Part shown: positions 1 through 5,172 of the stretch, piece after piece
Layout: every line of letters begins with the position of its first letter
Numbering within the stretch: the stretch's first letter is position 1
Assembly: GCA_027335515.1 (NCBI GenBank)
Contig: DAHWHT010000090.1
Location: forward strand, 1 to 5,172
Direction of reading: 5' to 3'
Source: Clostridia bacterium
Lineage (GTDB): Bacteria; Bacillota_E; RBS10-35; JAJYVN01
DNA length: 5,172 nucleotides
The notes under the pieces: model-generated
What the model saw: only the letters and a program-made list of their open reading frames with translations
Told to the model about the DNA's origin: nothing
Database searches by the model: none
Translations under genes and position numbers: made by a program

Positions 1-302
1 CCCAACCGTTGCGAGGCGACTCGCTGACGCTTGCAACGTCGTCGGCATGGAGCAGCCTTCGAGGGCGTCATCCCCCTTCGCGGGCGCTTCTGCCGCCCTT
101 GTGCGCCGGCACACCACGCCCCAAGAACCGCGTCATCCACCTACTCCCCCAAGGGGTTGGCGGGTGACACACCCGTGAGCCCGGTCCCGGTGCGCCGGGG
201 TGGGTGGCACACCGCCGACACGGGCACGCCGGTGACGGCGGGGGCGCGCCACCGGCTGGCGCAACACCACCTCGGATGGCGGGAACGGCGAGAGCCGGGG
301 CC
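1..302. other. Left flank without a recognisable gene, rich in short stem-loops
   Basis: I recognise no protein family here. Two forward frames are open from the window edge: one to a stop at 176-178, the other to a stop near 163. They encode low-complexity Pro/Arg/Ala-rich sequence, so a C-terminal tail of a gene outside the window cannot be excluded. Perfect small hairpins follow one another: CCCC/GGGG (147-150/153-156), CGGGTG/CACCCG with a 3-nt loop (161-166/170-175), CCCGG/CCGGG with a TGCG loop (186-190/195-199), CGCCG/CGGCG with a GTGA loop (227-231/236-240), GCGCCA/TGGCGC (246-251/257-262) and CGGC/GCCG with a GAGA loop (286-289/294-297). GTGA and GAGA fit the GNRA tetraloop class. 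The run stops at the ISAzo13 element. It may be part of a structured RNA, or simply a GC-rich spacer. Confidence 0.35.
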
Positions 303-305
303 TAT

Positions 306-330
306 GGTCCCGTAAACTTTTAACCCATGG
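306..330 (+). repeat. Left terminal inverted repeat of the ISAzo13-family element
   Basis: These 25 bases match the reverse complement of 1791-1815 at 19 positions without gaps. The shared core includes CCGTAAA near the outer end and TTAA further in. The next outer bases (CTAT here, CTTA in the reversed right end) are also partly alike, so the true tip could lie up to four bases further out. Confidence 0.7.
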
Positions 331-498
331 TTTCGTGCAGGTGGCTCTGCACAACGACGGCCTGGACCGTTAGAATAGCGTCCCCGTTTCTGGTTTCTGG
401 GGTGGTAGGGGGGTGGGGATGCGAGCCATGACGGGTGGTGCTGGACAACCTTGGTTCCAACCAGGTAGTCTAGGCTGAGGGCCTCTGGATGGGGCGGG

Positions 499-1752
499 GT
501 GGGCGAGATCGAGCGCGCCGAGTGGTTTTCCGCGGAGGATCAGCGTCGATACAGCACGATGTACGAACTCTTGCGGGAGCATCTGGACGAAAAGGTGCGA
601 CGCCTGCTGGGCGCGGCGATGGTGCTGTCCTTGCCGCACGGGGGCCAGGCGGTCATCGCCGAGATCACGGGCTTGGCTGCCGATACGCTGCGTGTGGGCG
701 CGCAACAGCTCCGGGGGGAGCGTGCGCTGGACGACGGGCGAGTGCGTGTTCGGGGAGCCGGACGCAAACCGATCACCGCAGTGCATCCGGAACTGGAGTC
801 GAGCCTGTTGAGGTTAGTCGAAGAGGCCACCCAAGGTGACCCGCAATCTCCGCTTTTGTGGACCACGAAGAGTCTGCGCCACCTGGCGAGCGAGCTGACG
901 GCCCAAGGCATGCCGGTCAGTGCGCCGGCGGTGGGCCAGTTATTGCAGCGCAACGGATACAGCCTGCAAGCGCCGCGGAAGCGGTTCGAACGGGGCGCGG
1001 ACCACCCGGACCGGGACGCCCAGTTCCGGCACATCGCGGAAGTAAGCCAAGCGTTCATGGATCAGGACCAGCCAATCATTTCTGTCGACACGAAGAAGAA
1101 GGAATTGATCGGCAACTACAAAAATGGCGGGCAGGAGTACCGGCCGACCAAGCAGCCGCTTGAGGTAAACGCCCATGACTTCATTGACCCGGAGCAGGGC
1201 AAGGTCATACCGTACGGCGTGTACGATCCACAACGGAATGAGGGCTGGGTAAGCGTCGGCATCGATCACGACACAGCGGAGTTCGCCGTTGCGGGCATAC
1301 GGCGCTGGTGGCAGGAGATGGGTGCGGCAGGCTACCCCAAGGCATCGGAACTATTGATCACCGCCGACGGGGGCGGCAGCAACGGATCACGCCTGCGCCT
1401 ATGGAAAACCGCGTTGCAGCGCTTCAGCGACGACGTTGGGTTGGCGATTACGGTGTGCCACTTTCGGCCCGGCAGCTCCAAGTGGAATAAAGTAGAGCAC
1501 CGCATGTGGTCCGCGGTAAGCATGAACTGGCGGGCTCGCCCCCTTGTCAGCCGCGAGGTTGTCGTCAATCTGATCGCTGCGACCACGACGGAGACCGGCT
1601 TGCGCATCCGCTGTGAACTCGACACCCGCGAGTACCCGACGGGGCGGCGGGTGTCCGATCAGGAGATGGAAGCGCTGCACCTCGAGCGGCCCACCGATGC
1701 CAGTTCCCTCTGGAACTATACGCTCCGTCCACGCGGCCCAGCCGCCCCGTGA
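499..1752 (+). CDS. ISAzo13-family DDE transposase
   Basis: This 417-residue protein is the transposase that would cut and move the surrounding element. The N-terminal ~90 residues form the helical DNA-binding region typical of the family (LREHLDEKVRRLL, then an HTH-like ITGLAADTL). The catalytic core carries three acidic residues in recognisable contexts: D197 in SVDTKKKE, D290 in ITADGGGSNG and E333 in SKWNKVEHRMWS. Other family signatures are PYGVYD (238-243), DHDTAEFAV (256-264) and the final LWNYT (404-408). Length and both ends fit a complete protein. The frame is closed by a stop at 466-468, so GTG at 499 is the only plausible early start. No good Shine-Dalgarno precedes it, and ATG at 559 is a shorter alternative that would remove conserved helix sequence. 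No frameshift or missing catalytic residue is visible. The family is certain; activity is inferred. Confidence 0.95.
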   Translation: MGEIERAEWFSAEDQRRYSTMYELLREHLDEKVRRLLGAAMVLSLPHGGQAVIAEITGLAADTLRVGAQQLRGERALDDGRVRVRGAGRKPITAVHPELESSLLRLVEEATQGDPQSPLLWTTKSLRHLASELTAQGMPVSAPAVGQLLQRNGYSLQAPRKRFERGADHPDRDAQFRHIAEVSQAFMDQDQPIISVDTKKKELIGNYKNGGQEYRPTKQPLEVNAHDFIDPEQGKVIPYGVYDPQRNEGWVSVGIDHDTAEFAVAGIRRWWQEMGAAGYPKASELLITADGGGSNGSRLRLWKTALQRFSDDVGLAITVCHFRPGSSKWNKVEHRMWSAVSMNWRARPLVSREVVVNLIAATTTETGLRIRCELDTREYPTGRRVSDQEMEALHLERPTDASSLWNYTLRPRGPAAP

Positions 1753-1790
1753 CGCCTTGTGAAAGGAAGTCAAGGGGGGCGACGCGATAT

Positions 1791-1815
1791 CCAGGAGTTA
1801 ATATTTTACGGCTCC
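1791..1815 (-). repeat. Right terminal inverted repeat of the ISAzo13-family element
   Basis: This is the inverted partner of 306-330, with 19 of 25 positions identical. It starts 38 bases after the transposase stop codon, which is the expected place for an IS right end. Confidence 0.7.
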
Positions 1816-1922
1816 TAAGCTGCGCCAAACACCTGTCGGCGGCGATGGAAGGAGGGGGCATGAGCCGGGGGCTGGCGGGACGCTGAGAGGGACTGGACTG
1901 AGCTGGTAGCGTGTAAGCCGCT

Positions 1923-4037
1923 ATGAAGGATACGGTGCTTGAGAGAGTTCGGCCGTGGCTGAGGCACCCGAGGCGGGCGGAGCGGCCGTCGATCGATCGG
2001 GAGAATAGGTTGTGCGCGGCGTTGGCGCGGCTGTGGGGGCTGCGCCAACGGGACCGCGCGAAGTGGGCGGCGGAGCGGGCGGTGTTGCTCGCTCAAGTGC
2101 AACGCGCGGAGGAAGTGGCGCGCAAGCTGCAGGTGACGGTGGGCCAGCACGCTCGGGCGCGGTTCGGTCGCCGGAGCGAACAGCAGCCCGGCGAGGGGTA
2201 CGCGGCAGCGGAGGGGAGGCGGCGGGGTCAGCGGCCGGGGGCGCAGGGCCACGGTCGGCGGCGGGACCGGTACGCGGGTCTGCCGGAGGAACACGTGGAG
2301 CATGACGTGGCAGAGGAGGACAAGGTCTGCCACCGTTGCGGCAGCCCGCTGGTCCTGCTCGCGGACGACACGTCGGAGGAGCTGGACGTCGAGCTCCGAG
2401 TGCGGCGGAGGGTTCACCACCGTCTGACGTACGTGGCCACGTGCAGGTGTGCGGGGACGGAGCGGATCGTGCGCGGCGGGGCACCGGTGAAGCTGATCCC
2501 GCGCGGGAGCCTGTCGACGGGCACCATCGCCTGGGCGGTGACGGCGCGTTACATGTGGGGTCTGCCGCTGCACCGGATCACCACGATTCTCAAGCAGCAC
2601 GGGGCGTCCGTGTCTGACGGGACGTTCGTCGGGGTGTTCCAGGCTGTGCAGCCGTTGCTGCAGCCGATCTATGAGGCCGTGTGTGCGCGCAACCGCCAGA
2701 GCCCGTATCTGCACGCCGACGAGACGACTTGGCGGCAGCTCTGGCTGGCCAAGGGCAAGCGCGGCTACATCTGGTGTTTCGTGGGGTTGGACACGACCGT
2801 CTACCTGTTTGACCCCGGCCGCGACCACACGGTGGTGCTGCGCTACCTGGGGCTGGACGGGACAGACTGGGGCGGCCAGGTCGTCGACCTGATCTGCGAC
2901 TTCCTGGCCAGCTACGACAAGGCGGCGCGGGTCGCCAACGCCACCGAGCGCCGGCTGGAGCTCTCGAGGTGCTGGGCGCACTACAGGCGGTTGTTCTTGG
3001 ACATCCCGGCGCACCATCGGGGCGACGGCCGCGTCGCGGCCGAGGTGGAGCAGTGGCTGGGGATGATCGCGGACCTCTTCTATCTGCATCACCGGCGCGA
3101 CCTGGCCCCGGACGGGTCCGAGGAGCAGCAGGAGGCACAGACGGTGTTCCGGGGCTGCCTGGAGGAGATGGAGTACGTCCGCGCCCAGCACCTGAGCCAG
3201 CGCACGTTGGCTCCCGAACTGCGCCACGTGCTGGAGTTCGGCGCCGAGCACTGGGAGGAACTCACGCGCTGCGCTGACGATCCGCATCACCCAATCGACA
3301 ACAATCTTGACGAGCGTCAGGAGCGCCTTCCGGTCGTCATCCGCAAGAACGCCTACGGTTCCGGCGCACGATGGGCCGTGGACCAGGCCTGCCAGGTCTG
3401 GAGCATCGGCCAAACCCTCGTGCAGAATGGAGGCCAGCCGCTGGCGTGGACCCTGGCCTACTTCGCGGCCTGCGCCCAAGCGAGGGGCACGGTGCCGGAA
3501 GACTGGATCCGCTTCGTTCCCTGGGCCTGGCATCCCAGCCCGGCTGCTGCCGCGGCCGAGCGCCCCGGTGGTGCGCCGCAGAACACCGGGCCCGCGGGGG
3601 ACGGGCCCACGAACGGCTCACCCGAGCCCGCCGCGGCCACCCTCCCCGAAGCCCCGTGCGCCGACGACGAGGGCGCCGCACCCGCAGTGCCACCTGCCTC
3701 GCTCTGTGGTGCGCCGCAGACCACCGTGCGCACGGGGGACGGGTCCACGAGCGGCCCACCTGAGCCCGCCGCGGCCACCATCCCGGAAGCCCCGTGCGCC
3801 GACGAAGAGGGCGCTGTATCCGCAATGCCATCTGCCCCCGCAGAGCAGACGTGCGCCCAGATGCCGTTCGCCGGCCCAGCCTCCGCTCGCTCCGCGCACA
3901 GGCGGAATCCCGCCCCGTTCCATCGGCGCTCCAATGCCGCCGGGCCCCCTGCAGGAGGTGCTCGCGCGGCTTCCGCGACGCCTGGACCCCAGCGCGCATC
4001 CCTCGGGCGCACGCGGAATCCCGCCCGGCCGCCATGA
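1923..4037 (+). CDS. IS66-family transposase (TnpC type) with long C-terminal extension
   Basis: The predicted protein has 704 residues. Residues 54-86 form a coiled-coil-like segment ending in ARFGRRSE, the IS66 leucine-zipper/linker signature. A four-cysteine zinc finger follows (C136, C139, C174, C176). The DDE core has D266 (YLHADETTWR), D326 (DLICDFLASYDK) and E464 (PIDNNLDERQER), and RKNAYGSGARW matches the conserved RKNW block. Residues 521-538 match the short IS66 C-terminal domain (FVPWAWHP), where IS66 transposases normally end at about 500-540 residues. Another ~165 Ala/Pro-rich residues follow, mostly from a tandem DNA repeat. No TnpA- or TnpB-like accessory gene lies nearby, which recalls single-gene ISBst12-type members. 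The ATG start lacks a clear ribosome-binding site. The 107 bases between the ISAzo13 end and this gene contain no recognisable feature, and I could not define convincing terminal repeats for this element. Confidence 0.93.
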   Translation: MKDTVLERVRPWLRHPRRAERPSIDRENRLCAALARLWGLRQRDRAKWAAERAVLLAQVQRAEEVARKLQVTVGQHARARFGRRSEQQPGEGYAAAEGRRRGQRPGAQGHGRRRDRYAGLPEEHVEHDVAEEDKVCHRCGSPLVLLADDTSEELDVELRVRRRVHHRLTYVATCRCAGTERIVRGGAPVKLIPRGSLSTGTIAWAVTARYMWGLPLHRITTILKQHGASVSDGTFVGVFQAVQPLLQPIYEAVCARNRQSPYLHADETTWRQLWLAKGKRGYIWCFVGLDTTVYLFDPGRDHTVVLRYLGLDGTDWGGQVVDLICDFLASYDKAARVANATERRLELSRCWAHYRRLFLDIPAHHRGDGRVAAEVEQWLGMIADLFYLHHRRDLAPDGSEEQQEAQTVFRGCLEEMEYVRAQHLSQRTLAPELRHVLEFGAEHWEELTRCADDPHHPIDNNLDERQERLPVVIRKNAYGSGARWAVDQACQVWSIGQTLVQNGGQPLAWTLAYFAACAQARGTVPEDWIRFVPWAWHPSPAAAAAERPGGAPQNTGPAGDGPTNGSPEPAAATLPEAPCADDEGAAPAVPPASLCGAPQTTVRTGDGSTSGPPEPAAATIPEAPCADEEGAVSAMPSAPAEQTCAQMPFAGPASARSAHRRNPAPFHRRSNAAGPPAGGARAASATPGPQRASLGRTRNPARPP
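3568..3843 (+). repeat. Two tandem copies of a 138-bp unit inside the IS66 gene 3' end
   Basis: Unit 1 is 3568-3705 and unit 2 is 3706-3843; both begin GTGGTGCGCCGCAGA. The period is 46 codons, so the frame is kept. The encoded units (residues ~549-594 and 595-640) share GAPQ, GDG, PEPAAAT and PEAPCAD. Leaving out the first and last codons, I count 17 differing codons, of which about 14 change the amino acid and 3 are silent. This pattern suggests little selection on the protein and supports DNA duplication in dispensable sequence. Confidence 0.85.
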
Positions 4038-4049
4038 TGGTCCAATGCC
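3903..4049 (+). repeat. Degenerate direct repeat spanning the IS66 stop codon
   Basis: A 36-base segment at 3903-3938 recurs at 4014-4049, 111 bases (37 codons) away. The first 13 bases (CGGAATCCCGCCC) and the last 9 (TCCAATGCC) are identical, and the middle is diverged, giving about 26 of 36 matches. The second copy runs through the transposase stop at 4035-4037. This again suggests that the tail of the reading frame arose from repeated, formerly non-coding DNA. Confidence 0.5.
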
Positions 4050-4092
4050 CTGTGACGCCGATCCAGGCCGGTCCTCGGCCCGGCACGGGAGG

Positions 4093-4365
4093 TGTAGCTG
4101 ACGGGATTATTTGTCCACGTTCAGGGAGATGGGCATTGCCACCGTCACTTGTGCCTGACGGGGGGCAACGTCTGGCCCTGGCCGGCGAGCCTCTGCGGGC
4201 GCCAGACGCCCGGCCAGCCGGCAGGGTGGCCTGCCGCCTGGACAAGGCTACGGCACCCGCCTCTCGCCGGCCAGGGCGCCGCAAGCCAGCCGTCGCCCCC
4301 CTTCGTGGTCGTGACGCCGGGCAATGCCACCCGGCGAACCAGAACAAATAATCCCGTTAGTAACA
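4093..4365. repeat. 273-nt full-length imperfect palindrome (MITE-like or structured leader)
   Basis: This lies between the IS66 gene and the DUF4338 gene and encodes nothing convincing. Its outer arms pair at 4093-4114/4344-4365 (19 of 22, including a perfect 14-bp ACGGGATTATTTGT block). Two of the three mismatches would be G-U wobbles in a + strand RNA. Pairing continues inward at 4132-4140/4320-4328 (9 bp), 4160-4166/4295-4301 (7 bp) and 4175-4189/4263-4277 (15 bp). It ends in CGGCAGG/CCTGCCG around a GTGG loop (4219-4225/4230-4236). All blocks share the same centre near 4228-4229, so this is one coherent fold. Possible natures are a palindromic MITE, the end of a DUF4338-linked element, or an RNA leader. 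No clear target-site duplication flanks it. Confidence 0.85.
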
Positions 4366-4370
4366 GGAGG
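4365..4370 (+). promoter_or_regulatory. Strong Shine-Dalgarno site for the DUF4338 gene
   Basis: AGGAGG sits seven bases upstream of TTG at 4378. This decides the start codon against the in-frame ATG at 4324, which lies inside the palindrome's right arm and has no ribosome-binding site. The site begins at the palindrome's last base, so folding of the palindrome in the mRNA could affect access to it. Confidence 0.75.
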
Positions 4371-4377
4371 TGCTTCC

Positions 4378-5064
4378 TTGACCGCTGTCTACTGCGGGCG
4401 GTGCTTCACCGACCGCGAATTGGACCGTATCCGCGAAATGGCCCGGCTCCTGCCCTCCCGCCGAGCCATCTCCCGCGCCTTCTGCACCGAGTTCGGTTGG
4501 CGCAAACCCGATGGCGGGCTCAAGGACATGTCGTGCAGCGTCGCTCTGCTCCGCATGCACCGCGATGGCCTCATCCCGCTACCGCCGCCCCAGCATGTCG
4601 TCACCTCTCCTGCCCGCACCTCGTTCGGTGAGGCACTCCCCACCCCGCCGGAGCCTCGGCTCGAGGGCTCCCGCGGGGACATCGCCCGCCTCACTTTGGA
4701 CCGCATCGAGGGCCCGACCGCTTCCCGCCACTGGAACGACCTCGTCGCTCGCTACCATTACCTTGGGTACTCCCCGCTGCCCGGGGCGCAGCTACGCTAC
4801 TTCATCCACGGCGACGGCGCCTTGCTCGGCGTCCTTGGTTTCGGAGCCGCCGCCTGGAAGATCGCGCCGCGCGACGACTTCATCGGCTGGAGCCCAGAGC
4901 AACGGCAGGCCCGCCTGCATCTCGTCGTGAACAACGCGAGGTTCCTCCTGCTGCCCTGGGTCTCCATCCGCTTCCTGGCCTCGAGCGTCCTAGCCTTGGC
5001 CGCCCGCCAGCTTCCCGACGACTGGGCCGCTCGCTACGACTCGGCTGCATACTGCACCCCCTGA
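4378..5064 (+). CDS. DUF4338 (DruA-like) protein, C-terminally truncated
   Basis: From the TTG start this encodes 228 residues. Residues 4-72 match the N-terminal region of DUF4338 proteins (YCGRCFTDRELDRIRE, FGWRKPDGGLKDMSCSVALLRMHRDGLIPLPPP). After a Pro-rich linker, the DUF4338 core starts at ~98 and shows RYHYLGYSPLPGAQLRYFI (125-143), GVLGFGAAAWKIAPRD-FIGW (151-171) and RLHLVVNNARFLLLPWV (179-195). Similarity stops at DDWAARY (214-220). The family normally continues with a YRPVLLETFV-like strand and a CYRAANW-type block; here the protein ends DSAAYCTP. The gene is therefore probably broken, with a junction near 5040. DruA belongs to the Druantia anti-phage system, but DruA-like DUF4338 proteins also occur alone and beside transposases. 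No druB-druE partner is present here, so a mobile-element role is at least as likely as defence. The molecular function is unknown. Confidence 0.85.
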   Translation: MTAVYCGRCFTDRELDRIREMARLLPSRRAISRAFCTEFGWRKPDGGLKDMSCSVALLRMHRDGLIPLPPPQHVVTSPARTSFGEALPTPPEPRLEGSRGDIARLTLDRIEGPTASRHWNDLVARYHYLGYSPLPGAQLRYFIHGDGALLGVLGFGAAAWKIAPRDDFIGWSPEQRQARLHLVVNNARFLLLPWVSIRFLASSVLALAARQLPDDWAARYDSAAYCTP

Positions 5065-5090
5065 TGACGATTGTCGAATCACGTCGCGGT

Positions 5091-5172
5091 GGGGCGAATG
5101 GCCCGAGGCCGGAGCATGCGTTCCAGCCCATGCCGGTCGCCCCTCCCGAGAGAGCCCGTAAGCCGTATGGCG
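5091..5172 (+). ncRNA. Possible 3' part of a group II intron (domain V start), cut by window edge
   Basis: GGGGCGA (5091-5097) pairs with TCGCCCC (5137-5143), and inside it GCATG (5114-5118) pairs with CATGC (5129-5133), giving a nested hairpin. Eighteen bases later the window ends with AAGCCGTATGGCG (5160-5172). This resembles the 5' strand of group II intron domain V, whose consensus begins with the catalytic AGC in an AGCCGUAUG context. The GAAA loop and ACGUACGGUU strand that would confirm it would lie just beyond the edge. No intron reverse transcriptase is in the window, and the ~120 bases since the DUF4338 break are too few for domains I-III. It would have to be a 5'-truncated copy or an intron interrupted by the elements to its left. 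This is inference from a short motif. Confidence 0.35.

Larger units (their letters stand above)
306..1815 (+). mobile_element. ISAzo13-family insertion sequence
   Basis: The element spans two imperfect terminal inverted repeats and encloses one transposase gene of the ISAzo13 family. It is about 1.5 kb long, a reasonable size for a single-ORF IS. The left non-coding part (331-498) is about 170 bp and contains a TAGAAT hexamer at 372-377, a directly repeated GTTTCTG and a TTGG/CCAA inverted repeat near 451-460. No convincing -35 box goes with the hexamer. The right non-coding part (1753-1790) has only a weak CCTTG/CAAGG stem (1755-1759/1771-1775). I could not find a target-site duplication longer than one base, so the exact ends may be off by a few bases, or the insertion junction may have been altered. 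Confidence 0.75.

Noticed and set aside
31..315. 94-codon + strand frame in the left flank
   Set aside because: Low-complexity sequence with no family resemblance or ribosome-binding site. It runs across the hairpin cluster and into the IS left end.
302..1819. TATGG (303-307) and CCTAAG (1814-1819), the two halves of the 11-nt GAAA tetraloop receptor
   Set aside because: They sit at the two tips of the IS inverted repeats, about 1.5 kb apart, and are explained by repeat symmetry.
1815..3533. Long open frame on the - strand (572 codons)
   Set aside because: It lies opposite the IS66 transposase, is Arg/Pro-rich with no recognisable domain, and is the usual antisense shadow in GC-rich DNA.
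1820..4092. Terminal inverted repeats for the IS66 unit (ACACCT near 1829 against the reversed sequence near 4093)
   Set aside because: Only six to eight bases match convincingly, and the positions beyond do not. The ends remain undefined.
3337..4347. 336-codon - strand frame covering the IS66 tail and the palindrome
   Set aside because: Composition is repeat-driven (Arg/Ala/Pro), it contains the 138-bp repeats in antisense, and it has no known motif.
4093..4365. Palindrome as a simple rho-independent terminator of the IS66 gene
   Set aside because: It is far too long and multi-block, and no U-tract follows the right arm.
4378..5064. A working Druantia anti-phage system
   Set aside because: Only a truncated DruA-like protein is present. 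No large helicase or other Druantia component lies in the window.

Overview
This is a GC-rich bacterial window made almost entirely of mobile-element material. No housekeeping gene, tRNA, rRNA or CRISPR array is visible. The source looks like a high-GC bacterium carrying an IS-dense accessory region. The sequence alone does not fix the phylum.

Layout, left to right. (1) Positions 1-302 hold no recognisable gene but contain six short, perfect stem-loops in a row. (2) Positions 306-1815 form an ISAzo13-family insertion sequence, with 25-bp imperfect terminal inverted repeats and one apparently intact DDE transposase (499-1752). (3) Positions 1923-4037 encode an IS66-family (TnpC-type) transposase. 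Its catalytic core is complete, but it carries an unusual Ala/Pro-rich C-terminal extension of about 165 residues, built mainly on a 138-bp tandem duplication. (4) Positions 4093-4365 are a 273-nt imperfect palindrome that pairs along its whole length down to a 4-nt loop. (5) Immediately after it, a strong AGGAGG site and a TTG start open a DUF4338 (DruA-like) gene (4378-5064). This protein follows its family closely up to about residue 220 and then breaks off. (6) The last ~130 bases hold a hairpin, then a sequence resembling the 5' strand of a group II intron domain V, cut by the window edge.

All three genes lie on the + strand, but they do not look like one operon. They look like separate mobile units packed or nested together. 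The most interesting unit is the large palindrome placed directly upstream of a DruA-like gene. It could be a MITE-like element, the cis-acting end of an uncharacterised DUF4338-linked element, or a structured leader RNA. The second point of interest is the possible group II intron remnant at the right edge, close to where the DUF4338 gene is cut.
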